This document shows, piece after piece, positions 16,304 to 24,972 of a stretch of DNA of 64,000 bases. Within the stretch, counting starts at the first letter, position 1. The number at the start of each line of letters is the position of its first letter. The stretch is from Arthrobacter sp. AK04 (GTDB lineage Bacteria > Actinomycetota > Actinomycetes > Actinomycetales > Micrococcaceae), in NCBI RefSeq assembly GCF_021129155.1, contig NZ_JAJOMC010000004.1:62001-126000 (forward strand), written 5' to 3'. The translations under genes and the position numbers were made by a program. Below the pieces are notes generated by a model. That model searched no databases and had not been told where the DNA came from. It worked only from the letters and a program-made list of their open reading frames with translations.

Positions 16304-19300
16304 CTAGCGCAGGGTGAGGACGAGTTTGGGTGCGGTGGTGCTGCCGGCTTCCCTGGAGTTGAGGTCCAGGCCGTCGGTGCTGGTGGCGTCCAGGCCGAGT
16401 GAGAGCTGTTGGCCGAGTTCGCTGGCGAGGCCCGTGACGGTGAGTGGAACGCTGTAGTTGCTGTTGGCTGCTGTGGGTCCGAGCGTGCCGATGCTGGTGC
16501 CGAGCGCGGGGCGGTTGTTGTAGGTGAGTGTGCTTTCGGCCCAGCTGTCATCGGTGACGAGTTTGATGTTCTGCTTGCCTATTGACCCGCTGCCGGCGCT
16601 GCGCAGCTGCAGTGTTGCGCTCTCAACCGTCCGGCCCGCATAGGGCGAGAGGTCGAACTTCAGGTAGGTGATTTCCACCGGGCTGTTGTCCACGCTCAGG
16701 GTGGTGGAGGTGCCGTAGTTTGTGTTTGCTGCTCCGCCTGCCACCCAGCTGTCTGCGGTGGCGGTGAGGGTGACGGTCTCGGACGTGCCGCCGCCGCTTG
16801 CCGCCGCTGTTGTGAAGGTCCAGGTCTTGTCCGTTGCCAGCGCGTTGCCGGCCGCGTCCTTCACCCCGGTGGAGCCGCCTTTGATTGTTGCCGTGTAGAA
16901 GGTGCCGGCCGCCAGGTCGGTGCCCGGGTTGAGCGTCGCGGTGTTGCCTGTGCCGCTGTACGTCACTGCGGCCGCAACCGTCGTCGTCCCCGTCTTGAGG
17001 GTGAACGTGTCCGAGGTGATGGTCGAGGTGTTCATCGCCTCGGAGAACGTGGCAGTCACGTTTGTTGAAACTGCCACGCCGGTGGCACCGGCGGCCGGGG
17101 ACGTTCCCGTTACCGCCGGAGCCGCCGTATCAGTGCTGCCGCCGCCACTGCCGCTCCCGGACATGGTGATCACGAGTTTGGGTGCGGTGGTGCTGCCGGC
17201 TTCCCTGGAGTTGAGGTCCAGGCCGTCGGTGCTGGTGGCGTCCAGGCCGAGTGAGAGCTGTTGGCCGAGCTCACCCGTCAGCCCGCTGACGGTCAGCGGG
17301 ACGCTGTAGCTGGCGTTGGCCGTTGTGGGGCCGAGGGTGCCGAGGGTGGTGCCGGGCGTGGGGCGGTTGTTGTAGGTAATGCCGCCCTCGGTCCAGCTGT
17401 CATCGGCGACGAGTTTCATGTTCTGCTTGCCTGTTGATCCGCTGCCGGCGCTGCGCAGCTGCAGTGTTGCGCTCTCCAGGGTCCTGCCGGCGTAGGCCGA
17501 GAGGTCGAACTTCAGGTAGGTGGCCTCCACCGGGCTGTTGTCCACGCTCAAGGTGGTGGAGGTGCCGTAGTTCGTGGCCGTCGCTCCGCCTGCCACCCAG
17601 CTGTCCGCGGTGGCGGTGAGGGTGACGGTCTCGGACGTGCCGCCGCCGCTTGCCGCCGCTGTTGTGAAGGTCCAGGTCTTGTCCGTTGCCAGCGCGTTGC
17701 CGGCCGCGTCCTTCACCCCGGTGGAGCCGCCTTTGATTGTTGCCGTGTAGGTGGTGCCGGCCGCCAGGTCGGTGCCCGGGTTGAGCGTTACGGTGCTGCC
17801 CGTGCTATTGGGTGCCAGCGAAGCCGGTACTGTCGTGGTCCCTGCCTTGAGGGTGAACGTGTTCGACGTGATGGTCGAGGTGTTCATCACCTCGGAGAAC
17901 GTGGCAGTCACGTTTGTTGAAACTGCCACGCCAGTAGCACCATCAACCGGGGACGTTCCCGTAACCGTCGGAGCCGCCGTATCACCCGGTGCGGGTGCCG
18001 TTCCCAGCGACCGGTCCGAGAACCAGTAGCGTGAGGTGGCCTTGTTGCTGGCCATGACCACGACGCCCGTGGTGGCGTTGACGCCCTGTTTGGTGGTGGT
18101 GACGTCGTTGATATTGGCAGATGCCCCGTCCTGGATCACCGGGGTGCCGCGGCCGCTGCCAAAGACCGGATTGTCCATGGAGGCAGTCTTCTCGTAGATA
18201 CTGCCCGGGACTCCTGAATAGGCACATCCCGAGGTCGATGTTGATGGTGCAGTATGGAACGCCCTCACCACGTTGTTGGTCGTGTCCAGCAGGATCTGGG
18301 GACGGGTCACGCAGTCGGCAAGAGTGGCGATGGTGGATCTGGTGAAGGAGCCGGTTCCCGGCCGGAAGACCAGCAGCTGCAACTGTGGAAGCGTCTTGTC
18401 AGTCGAAGAATCCAGGCTCGTCTTCACCGCGGCGTACACCCGTCCTGAAGGATCAGCCAGGAGTGCCTTGATGTTCAAATGGTCGTCTGCCTGGCCTTTG
18501 CCCTGCACGGCGGGCTGGACTTTCCAGGATGATGCTGCCGAGGGGGAGGTTCCGTCCGTGCGGGTAGCCCAGTACACGGTTCCTGCGGGAGCGTCGCTCC
18601 ACAGGACACCGATTTTGTTGCTTCCGTAGGAGACGATTGCCGAGATGTCATCCGGTGCCGGGTTTGGATCGGTTACCGGCAGGACAAACGGTGTCCCCCA
18701 GTTTGCCCCGCCCGCTGCGGAGGAGTTCACGTAGACGCTGCTGGTGTAGCCGGAGGTTGAGCTCCCGGAAACCTGGGTCCAGGTAGCCCATACTGCACCC
18801 GTAGTGTCCTTGTCGATCGTCATGGACTCGCTGCTGTTGTTGTTGATGTTGGTGGGAAAACCGGCGTCGAGCGTGTATTTACCGGCAGCGTAGCTGTACC
18901 TGTACAACTTGGCGGGCTGGCCCGAGACCGAAGCTTTTGTGCTGGAGTCCCCCGACACCGTCACAACATGCGAGGCAATGTACAGCTTGCTGCCGTCCCA
19001 CAAAGTGTCTGCCAATGTGTTGCTGCGGGTGTCGATCGAGACGCCCGTATTCACCCAGGTCTTTGCAGCCCTGTCCAGCCGGTAGATTTGCCAGCCGGTT
19101 CCCGTAGTCCACATATCAGCCCACCAGGACCCGTCGTTCCACCACAGCTTGCTCTGCGGTTTGTCGGAGGTGGGGGTGTTGGCCACTCCCGTATAGCTGA
19201 TGCTTTGGTAGCCGTAATTCTCTGCGGCCTGGGCTGTACCGCCGGCAGCAACAAGGCCCAGGACAAGCGCAACGGCCACGGCAAGGGCTTGCGGGACGAG

Positions 19301-19324
19301 ATGGCGAACTTTTGCTCTTTGCAT
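16304..19324 (-). CDS. Secreted multidomain surface protein with duplicated Ig-like and DNRLRE/carbohydrate-binding modules
   Basis: From ATG at 19324 the product is 1,006 residues, with a Sec signal peptide ending near AQA at 31-33. Residues about 35-445 look like a beta-propeller of short DGSKLYIASHVV-type strands. Residues 448-557 form a Big_5 Ig-like domain (DTAAPTVTGTSP...FTLKAGTT). About 565-720 is a DNRLRE-type module (ADSWVAGG...TYLKFDLSAYAGRTLESATL). Both modules repeat at 732-841 and 849-1006. There is no C-terminal membrane span, charged tail or LPXTG motif, so the protein is probably released or held by binding the glycan. It lies 168 bases upstream of the autokinase gene on the same strand. 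The domain calls rest on motif memory; the enzymatic role of the propeller, if any, is unknown. Confidence 0.75.
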   Translation of the reverse strand: MQRAKVRHLVPQALAVAVALVLGLVAAGGTAQAAENYGYQSISYTGVANTPTSDKPQSKLWWNDGSWWADMWTTGTGWQIYRLDRAAKTWVNTGVSIDTRSNTLADTLWDGSKLYIASHVVTVSGDSSTKASVSGQPAKLYRYSYAAGKYTLDAGFPTNINNNSSESMTIDKDTTGAVWATWTQVSGSSTSGYTSSVYVNSSAAGGANWGTPFVLPVTDPNPAPDDISAIVSYGSNKIGVLWSDAPAGTVYWATRTDGTSPSAASSWKVQPAVQGKGQADDHLNIKALLADPSGRVYAAVKTSLDSSTDKTLPQLQLLVFRPGTGSFTRSTIATLADCVTRPQILLDTTNNVVRAFHTAPSTSTSGCAYSGVPGSIYEKTASMDNPVFGSGRGTPVIQDGASANINDVTTTKQGVNATTGVVVMASNKATSRYWFSDRSLGTAPAPGDTAAPTVTGTSPVDGATGVAVSTNVTATFSEVMNTSTITSNTFTLKAGTTTVPASLAPNSTGSTVTLNPGTDLAAGTTYTATIKGGSTGVKDAAGNALATDKTWTFTTAAASGGGTSETVTLTATADSWVAGGATATNYGTSTTLSVDNSPVEATYLKFDLSAYAGRTLESATLQLRSAGSGSTGKQNMKLVADDSWTEGGITYNNRPTPGTTLGTLGPTTANASYSVPLTVSGLTGELGQQLSLGLDATSTDGLDLNSREAGSTTAPKLVITMSGSGSGGGSTDTAAPAVTGTSPAAGATGVAVSTNVTATFSEAMNTSTITSDTFTLKTGTTTVAAAVTYSGTGNTATLNPGTDLAAGTFYTATIKGGSTGVKDAAGNALATDKTWTFTTAAASGGGTSETVTLTATADSWVAGGAANTNYGTSTTLSVDNSPVEITYLKFDLSPYAGRTVESATLQLRSAGSGSIGKQNIKLVTDDSWAESTLTYNNRPALGTSIGTLGPTAANSNYSVPLTVTGLASELGQQLSLGLDATSTDGLDLNSREAGSTTAPKLVLTLR
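16307..17983 (-). repeat. Tandem duplication of an 852-base unit inside the surface-protein gene
   Basis: The two Ig-like plus DNRLRE units are close to identical at the DNA level over long runs: the sequence from 16320 recurs from 17172, an offset of 852 bases or 284 codons. The preserved reading frame and similarity suggest recent duplication or gene conversion. The region is prone to unequal recombination and to assembly collapse. Confidence 0.85.
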
Positions 19325-19730
19325 ATTCAGGTCCTTGGTGGCGCAGGTAGTCCTTGACGGCATACCACTGCTCTGGCGTCCCCTGCTTGAGTGCGGGTGG
19401 AAGCCAATGTAGACCTCCAAAATTGCTCGGGGCAATGGGGGAAACGGCGCTGAAGGCCACTAGGGGATACGGGGCCTGATGACTATTTCCTCCGTGTTTC
19501 CTTGTTGCCCCACAGGCATCTTCTGATGCCAGCAGGTACTCTCACTTGGGCCATGGCCAAAATTCGTTAACCCGAAGCTGTGCCGATGCACAGAGCTTCC
19601 GCTTCACAGCGCGAATTACAGTGAGAGCAAGGTGTGACCGGCCCCACTGATTGGTGCGGTCCTCGATCTTTCCGGGCAAACTCCTGCCTGCCAATCCCAT
19701 CCTGCATAACCACCGAAGGACGGCGCTCCC
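19325..19730. other. Intergenic region with a branched inverted repeat
   Basis: This 406-base gap separates the divergent surface-protein and permease genes, so it should hold both promoters. Its clearest feature is a nested inverted repeat. AATTCG at 19561-19566 pairs with CGAATT at 19612-19617. Inside it GAAGCT-GTGC (19574-19583) pairs with GCAC-AG-AGCTTC (19588-19599) around a four-base loop. Two bases bulge on the right arm. No reading frame is supported. Confidence 0.4.
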
Positions 19731-21152
19731 ATGCCCGCTGACCAGCAGTTAGCCAAGTCGCTTAAGCCGCGGCACCTGTCCATGATCGCGATTGCCGGCG
19801 TCATTGGCGCCGGCCTCTTTGTCGGCTCCGGCGCCGCCATCCAGCAGGCGGGCCCGGGAATCCTGCTGGCCTATATGGCCGCCGGCGTGGTGGTGATCCT
19901 GGTGATGCGCATGCTCGGTGAAATGGCGGCTGCCAACCCGGAGACCGGCTCCTTTTCCACCTATGCCGACAAGGCGCTGGGACGCTGGGCCGGATTCAGC
20001 ATCGGCTGGCTCTATGCCTGGTTCTGGATCATCGTGCTGGGCATTGAGGCGACGGCCGGCGCGGCCATCATGCACCGCTGGGTTCCCGGCATCGACCAAT
20101 GGGTCTGGGCACTGATCCTCATGGTGCTGCTGACGCTGACCAACCTCGGTTCCGTGAAGTCCTACGGTGAATTCGAGTTCTGGTTCGCCTCCATCAAGGT
20201 CGCTGCAATCGTGCTGTTCCTGCTGTTCGGCGCGGCTGCCATCCTGGGGTTTGTCCCCGGCGTGCCCGCTCCGGGACTCAGCAACCTGATCGACAACGGC
20301 GGGTTCCTCCCGAATGGCCCCGGCGCAGTACTGGCCGGCATCCTGGTTGTGGTCTTCTCCTTCTTCGGAGCTGAGATCGCCACCATCGCCGCAGGCGAGT
20401 CGGAGAACCCTGTGGACGCCGTCAAGAAGGCCGTCAAGTCCACTGTGTGGCGCATCCTGGTTTTCTACATCGGCTCCATCGCCATCGTCGTCACCCTGCT
20501 GCCCTGGAATGACGCCAGCGTTGCCAAGAGCCCCTACGTTGCTGTCATTGAACTGTTCGGCATCCCCGGCGCCGGCACCATCATGGACATCGTGGTCCTC
20601 ACGTCCGTCCTGTCCTGCCTCAACTCCGGCCTGTACACTGCCAGCCGCATGCTCTTCTCGCTGTCCAAGCGGGGAGATGCCCCGGCGGCCTGGACCAGGA
20701 TCTCCCGGCGGGGCGTTCCCGCCGCGGCCGTGCTCGCTTCCACCGTGGTGGGCTTCGTGACAGTGGGCCTGAACTACATTGCACCCGACACCGTGTTCCT
20801 CTTCCTGGTCAACACCTCCGGCGCCATTGCCCTGTTCGTGTGGCTGGTCATCGCTTCCTCCCAGTTGATCCTCCGCAAGCGCATGGGGGCTGCCGGCAAG
20901 GACCTCGCGCTGAAGATGTGGCTTTTCCCCTACCTGACGTGGCTCTCGATCGTGAGCATCGTGGCCCTGCTGGTCGGGATGGTCATCCTGGAGTCCACCC
21001 GCGAGTCCCTCCTGCTGTCCGTGGCCCTTGCGGCTGTCGTGGTTGGCGTCGGGGTGTGGCGCTACCGCAAGTCCGCTGGGCGCCCGGGTGGCGGGGAGCC
21101 ACCGGCCGGCGAACCCCGTGAGACTGCTCCGGAGGCCGCTCCGGTGTCGTGA
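19731..21152 (+). CDS. gabP: Amino-acid permease of the APC superfamily, GABA-permease-like
   Basis: The 473-residue protein has about 12 membrane spans and opens with SLKPRHLSMIAIAGVIGAGLFVGSGAAIQQAGPGILLAY, the first helix of the amino-acid transporter (AAT) family with the unwound GVIGAGLF segment. GEMAAANPETGSFSTYADKALG and FSFFGAEIATIAAGESENP are further family signatures. GabP and related permeases for GABA, aromatic or branched amino acids share these, so the gene symbol is the best guess and the substrate is not established. GAAGGA lies nine bases before the ATG at 19731. It stands alone, not in an operon with GABA catabolic genes in this window. Confidence 0.75.
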   Translation: MPADQQLAKSLKPRHLSMIAIAGVIGAGLFVGSGAAIQQAGPGILLAYMAAGVVVILVMRMLGEMAAANPETGSFSTYADKALGRWAGFSIGWLYAWFWIIVLGIEATAGAAIMHRWVPGIDQWVWALILMVLLTLTNLGSVKSYGEFEFWFASIKVAAIVLFLLFGAAAILGFVPGVPAPGLSNLIDNGGFLPNGPGAVLAGILVVVFSFFGAEIATIAAGESENPVDAVKKAVKSTVWRILVFYIGSIAIVVTLLPWNDASVAKSPYVAVIELFGIPGAGTIMDIVVLTSVLSCLNSGLYTASRMLFSLSKRGDAPAAWTRISRRGVPAAAVLASTVVGFVTVGLNYIAPDTVFLFLVNTSGAIALFVWLVIASSQLILRKRMGAAGKDLALKMWLFPYLTWLSIVSIVALLVGMVILESTRESLLLSVALAAVVVGVGVWRYRKSAGRPGGGEPPAGEPRETAPEAAPVS

Positions 21153-21417
21153 TCAACCAGCTTTTCACTTGGCCTTGAACCGTCCGTACCGGCAGCCGCA
21201 CCTGGCGCGCGGCGCGGGCGGTTCTCTGTTTGGGACAGGATGCCGGGTGTGTGCGTTTTCCACATAGGAGCTGTTAATGATGCAGTCTTTGCCAGCATGG
21301 CCATAGCCTTGAGGTCAAGCGCGAATCGCCTATCCGCTCCATATGCACTAAGATATTGAAGTCTGTGCTGCGTCCTGCCTCCGTTCCGGCGGCGGGGCTT
21401 TGCACGGCATCGCAAAT

Positions 21418-21470
21418 GAACCTCCTGTTACGGAAATGCCGTAACCGCTTAGCCCAAAGGAGGTGGGTTC
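21418..21470 (+). promoter_or_regulatory. rpsF leader with sequestered Shine-Dalgarno, possible S6:S18 autoregulatory site
   Basis: CCTCCT at 21421-21426 is complementary to the Shine-Dalgarno AGGAGG at 21458-21463. Directly inside it is a perfect hairpin GTTACGG/CCGTAAC (21427-21433 and 21439-21445), leaving an unpaired stretch that begins CGCTTAGCCC. Ribosomal proteins S6 and S18 are known to repress rpsF operons by binding a leader RNA with an exposed CCG trinucleotide. CCG occurs here at 21439-21441 in the stem and at 21445-21447 at the stem-loop edge. The assignment to that class is inference. Confidence 0.5.
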
Positions 21471-21474
21471 ACAT

Positions 21475-21780
21475 ATGCGTCCTTACGAATTGATGGTAAT
21501 CATCGACCCCGAGGTCGAAGAGCGTACCGTTGAGCCGTCGCTTCAGAAGTTCCTGAACGTCATCACCAACGATGGTGGAACCATCGAAAAGGTTGACATC
21601 TGGGGCCGTCGCCGTCTGGCTTACGACATCAAGAAGAAGTCTGAAGGTATCTACGCCGTGGTGAACTTCACCGCCAAGCCGGACACCGCCAAGGAACTTG
21701 ACCGCCAGCTGTCTCTTAACGAGACCATCATGCGCACCAAGATCACCCGCCCCGAAGAGCAGAAGGTTGTTGCTGAGTAA
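21475..21780 (+). CDS. rpsF: 30S ribosomal protein S6
   Basis: The product is 101 residues, starting [17 protein letters not shown], the typical S6 opening, with [23 protein letters not shown] in the centre. S6 binds 16S rRNA in the central domain of the small subunit together with S18. The ATG at 21475 is chosen over a GTG at 21463 because the AGGAGG ribosome binding site lies at 21458-21463, twelve bases before the ATG. First gene of the rpsF-ssb-rpsR-rplI operon, probably under feedback control through the leader hairpin. Confidence 0.97.
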   Translation: MRPYELMVIIDPEVEERTVEPSLQKFLNVITNDGGTIEKVDIWGRRRLAYDIKKKSEGIYAVVNFTAKPDTAKELDRQLSLNETIMRTKITRPEEQKVVAE

Positions 21781-21850
21781 TTTCAGCACCGATTTTCATT
21801 CTTCACCGCAGGAACGCACTCTTCACCCAGGATCAACAAGGAGGCAGTAG

Positions 21851-22441
21851 ATGGCAGGCGAGACCACCATTACGGTCATCGGTAATCTCACCAATGATCC
21901 GGAATTGCGGTTCACACCGTCCGGTTCAGCAGTAGCGAACTTCACCATCGCTTCCACCCCGCGTACCTTTGACCGCCAGTCCAACGAGTGGAAGGACGGG
22001 GAAACCCTGTTCCTCCGCGCCGCTGTCTGGCGTGAAGCAGCCGAGAACGTCGCCGAGTCCCTTACCAAGGGCATGCGCGTGATTGTGACCGGCCGCCTGA
22101 AGAGCCGTTCCTACGAAACCAAAGAAGGCGAAAAGCGCACCGTTATCGAGCTTGAGGTCGATGAAATCGGCCCCAGCCTGCGATACGCCAATGCCAAGGT
22201 CAACCGCACCCAGCGCTCCGGCGCTGGGGGTGCCGGCAGCGGCGCCCAAGGCGGTTTCGGCGGCGGCAACAGCGGCGGCGGCTTCGGAGGCGGCAACTCT
22301 GGTGGAAACCAGGGTGGCAACTCCGGTGGAGGCTGGGGCGGCGGCAACCAGCAGGCTGCACAGGACGACCCCTGGGCAACGCCCGGCGTCTCCAACGCAG
22401 GCGGCTGGGGCAACGGCCCCGATTCCGAACCTCCCTTCTAA
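21851..22441 (+). CDS. ssb: Single-stranded DNA-binding protein
   Basis: The 196-residue protein begins [38 protein letters not shown], the OB-fold of bacterial SSB. The OB domain runs to about residue 115. A long Gly/Asn/Ser-rich tail follows, with several GGGN repeats, and ends in the acidic tip DSEPPF that recruits replication and repair partners. AAGGAGG lies just upstream of the ATG at 21851. SSB coats single strands at forks; its place between rpsF and rpsR is the usual bacterial arrangement. Confidence 0.97.
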   Translation: MAGETTITVIGNLTNDPELRFTPSGSAVANFTIASTPRTFDRQSNEWKDGETLFLRAAVWREAAENVAESLTKGMRVIVTGRLKSRSYETKEGEKRTVIELEVDEIGPSLRYANAKVNRTQRSGAGGAGSGAQGGFGGGNSGGGFGGGNSGGNQGGNSGGGWGGGNQQAAQDDPWATPGVSNAGGWGNGPDSEPPF

Positions 22442-22569
22442 ACACCCCATTAAGGGCCGACGCCCGGGACAGCCGAAAGTGCCTCCAGGCACCCACGTGA
22501 ATGCCGCCGTCGGACCACCACCATCCCGTGGATCAACCTCCACGGGCTCCCTAGAATAGGAGCTCCACG

Positions 22570-22809
22570 ATGGCTAAGGCTGAACTCCGTAAGCCCAAAC
22601 CAAAGTCCAACCCCTTGAAGGCCGCTGACATCACTGTCATCGACTACAAGGACGTAGCATTGCTGCGCAAGTTCATCTCCGACCGCGGAAAGATCCGCGC
22701 CCGTCGCGTCACTGGCGTCACGGTGCAGGAACAGCGCAAGATCGCCCAGGCAATCAAGAACGCCCGCGAAGTTGCTCTGCTGCCTTACTCCGGCGCTGGC
22801 CGCGGCTAA
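22570..22809 (+). CDS. rpsR: 30S ribosomal protein S18
   Basis: The product has 79 residues and contains [49 protein letters not shown], the S18 core. Its N-terminal extension [14 protein letters not shown] is basic. There are no zinc-binding cysteines, so this is the zinc-independent form. It forms a complex with S6 on the platform of the small subunit. A ribosome binding site AGGAG lies at 22557-22561. The 128-base gap after ssb contains no supported gene. Confidence 0.97.
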   Translation: MAKAELRKPKPKSNPLKAADITVIDYKDVALLRKFISDRGKIRARRVTGVTVQEQRKIAQAIKNAREVALLPYSGAGRG

Positions 22810-22826
22810 GGAAGGGATTAACTAAC

Positions 22827-23279
22827 ATGGCAAAGCTCATTCTGACCCACGAAGTAACCGGTCTCGGTGCTGCTGGCGACGTTGTCGAGGTCAAGGACGG
22901 TTACGCACGTAACTACCTGCTGCCCCGCAACTTCGCCCTGACCTGGTCGAAGGGTGGCGAAAAGCAGGTTGAGTCCATCAAGGCTGCCCGCGCTGCCCGC
23001 GAGCACGCTTCCCTGGAAGATGCTCAGAAGCAGGCCGCTGCACTGTCCTCCAAGCCGGTCAAGCTCGTTGTCAAGGCTGGCGAGACCGGACGCCTGTTCG
23101 GCACCGTCAAGCAGGGCGACGTCGCCGACGCTGTTGAGGCCGCTGGCCTTGGCCGCATCGACAAGCGCAAGGTTGAACTGCCGACGCACATCAAGTCGGT
23201 TGGTTCCTACCAGGCCAACGTCCGTCTGCACGAGGATGTTGCCGCCGTCATCGAACTCGATGTAGTAGCTGGCAAGTAG
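22827..23279 (+). CDS. rplI: 50S ribosomal protein L9
   Basis: The 150-residue protein begins [38 protein letters not shown], the conserved N-terminal domain of L9 that binds 23S rRNA domain V. A long connecting helix and the C-terminal domain ending [12 protein letters not shown] follow. The length is normal for the family. It starts 17 bases after rpsR behind GGAAGGG and is the last gene of the operon; a strong terminator follows within 20 bases of the stop. Confidence 0.97.
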   Translation: MAKLILTHEVTGLGAAGDVVEVKDGYARNYLLPRNFALTWSKGGEKQVESIKAARAAREHASLEDAQKQAAALSSKPVKLVVKAGETGRLFGTVKQGDVADAVEAAGLGRIDKRKVELPTHIKSVGSYQANVRLHEDVAAVIELDVVAGK

Positions 23280-23297
23280 TCCCCGACTGCTTAAAAG

Positions 23298-23332
23298 ACC
23301 CCCGCTGCCGGATTCCAGCGGCGGGGGTTTTT
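23298..23332 (+). terminator. Intrinsic terminator of the rpsF-rplI operon
   Basis: A GC-rich hairpin, CCCCCGC paired with GCGGGGG around a partly paired loop, is followed directly by TTTTT. It ends 19-53 bases after the rplI stop. Confidence 0.85.
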
Positions 23333-23338
23333 GCTTGA

Positions 23339-23344
23339 TAGCTT
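23339..23344 (+). promoter_or_regulatory. TAGCTT -10 box for a leaderless start at 23351
   Basis: TAGCTT matches the actinobacterial TANNNT -10 element and is followed by exactly six bases and then the GTG start of the broken phzF gene, so transcription would begin at the start codon. The same spacing is seen at four other genes here. Confidence 0.55.
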
Positions 23345-23350
23345 CATACG

Positions 23351-24208
23351 GTGAACAGCACCGTACTTCCAGCCCGCAGCCGCCCGTTCCATCAGGTCGA
23401 TGTCTTCTCCCGTGAGCCCTACCGCGGAAACCCGCTCGCCGTCGTCGTTGATGCCGAGGGGCTGACGCCGGAGCGGATGCAGTAGTTCGCCAACTGGACC
23501 AACTTGTCGGAGACGACGTTCCTGCTGCCCCCTACCGATCCGCGTGCGGACTACCGGGTCCGCATTTTCACCGGCAGTGAGGAATTCCCCTTTGCCGGCC
23601 ACCCCACGTTGGGTTCCGCCCACACCTGGCTTGAGTGCGGAGGAACTCCGCAGTCCGAAGGCTTCGTTGTCCAGGAGTGCGGCGCTGGCCTGGTCCGTGT
23701 CAAGCGCGACGGCGGGAGGCTCGCCTTCGCGGCGCCTCCAATGACCCGTTTTGGTCCGGTGGACGGGACGATCCGGAGCCGGATCGCAGCTGGGCTCCGC
23801 CTCGCAGAGACCGACCTGCTGGATGCGTCCTGGCTGGTGAACGGTCCCGAATGGATCGGTGTGCTGCTCGGTTCGGCGGAACAAGTCAGGGCCGTGAAGC
23901 CTGACTTCGCGGCGCTGGGCAACCTCAAGGTCGGGATTATCGGACCAGGGCGGGGTGAAGGCGGCACGGACTTCGAGGTCCGCACGTTCATCCCGGGCGA
24001 CGCCATGATGGAGGATCCCGTCACTGGCAGCTTCAACGCGGGCGCAGCGCAATGGCTGATCGGCAGCAGCAGGGCTCCGCAGGAGTATGTGGCAGCCCAG
24101 GGGACGGCACTGGGCCGTGCGGGCCGCCTCCACATCAAAGCCGAAGACGGCCACATCTGGGTGGGCGGAGACTCCACCACCTGCATCCGGGGATCAGTGC
24201 TCCTCTAG
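23351..24208 (+). pseudogene. PhzF-family epimerase/isomerase, interrupted by an in-frame amber codon
   Basis: Translation from GTG at 23351 gives a standard PhzF opening, RPFHQVDVFSREPYRGNPLAVVVDAEGLTPERMQ. Codon 45 (23483-23485) is TAG, and the frame continues perfectly as FANWTNLSETTF to a normal stop at 24208. A glutamine CAG is the likely ancestral codon, one base different. The rest is intact: the catalytic Glu of the LSET motif (codon 54), FPFAGHP (about 79-85) and EDPVTGSFNAGAA near the end. Restart at TTG 23504 would give 234 residues missing the first strand and helix. Either a recent nonsense mutation, a sequencing error or readthrough. PhzF proteins are diaminopimelate-epimerase-fold isomerases, mostly of unknown substrate. 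Confidence 0.85.
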
Positions 24209-24296
24209 CACCGGGAATACTCCGTAAGCCCGCACCGTTCACAAGGTAGATGCATATGCATATATGCTGGAATGAACGAGCAACAGGAGAAATGCC

Positions 24297-24923
24297 ATGG
24301 AGACCCGCCGCATCACAGTCCTTTCCGCCGGGCTCGGCCTACCGTCGTCGAGCAGGCTGCTGGCTGACCAGTTGTCGGCCGCAGCAGAGCGCCAACTGAA
24401 CGGTGCAGGCTTCAGTGTGCAGGTGGACGTCGTCGAACTCCGCGACCTGGCTGTGGACATCGCCAACAATTTCGTCACAGGATACGCCGCGCCCCGGCTG
24501 GCCGAGGTGATCGCCGGCGTGGAAGCCTCTGACGGGATTATCGCGGTGACGCCAGTCTTCAGCGCGTCCTACAGCGGCCTGTTCAAATCCTTCATCGACG
24601 TCCTTGACCCCAAGTCACTGGACGGCAAGGCCGTCCTGCTGGGCGCCACCGGCGGCACGGACCGCCACCAGATGGTCCTGGATTACGCCATGCGCCCGCT
24701 GTTCAGCTACCTGCGCACCAGGACTGCGCCTACGGGCGTCTTTGCCGGCCCCCAGGACTGGGGCACCACGGACGACGGCGGCTCCTCGCTTTCGGACCGG
24801 ATCGACCGGGCGGCAGGGGAATTCACGCAGCTCCTCGAGGGGCCCCAGCCGGGCAGGAAGCCCGCTCCGATGGAGTCCCTTCCCTTCGAACAGCTGCTCG
24901 CCGGAATCTCCGGAAAGGGGTGA
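24297..24923 (+). CDS. NAD(P)H-dependent FMN reductase (CE1759-like)
   Basis: The 208-residue flavodoxin-fold protein begins METRRITVLSAGLGLPSSSRLLADQL, the phosphate-binding loop of NADPH-dependent FMN reductases. GIIAVTPVFSASYSGLFKSFIDVLDP is the flavin-binding segment of the MsuE/SsuE/CE1759 group, and GATGGTDRHQMVLDYAMRPLFSYL follows. Such reductases supply reduced FMN to flavin monooxygenases. GGAGA lies eight bases upstream of ATG 24297. No monooxygenase partner is adjacent; the luciferase-like protein at 50283 is far away. Confidence 0.85.
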   Translation: METRRITVLSAGLGLPSSSRLLADQLSAAAERQLNGAGFSVQVDVVELRDLAVDIANNFVTGYAAPRLAEVIAGVEASDGIIAVTPVFSASYSGLFKSFIDVLDPKSLDGKAVLLGATGGTDRHQMVLDYAMRPLFSYLRTRTAPTGVFAGPQDWGTTDDGGSSLSDRIDRAAGEFTQLLEGPQPGRKPAPMESLPFEQLLAGISGKG

Positions 24924-24972
24924 CCGCCCGCCGCCCTGGATCCGGCAGCGTCGCGGCCTTGCCCGGCAGGGC

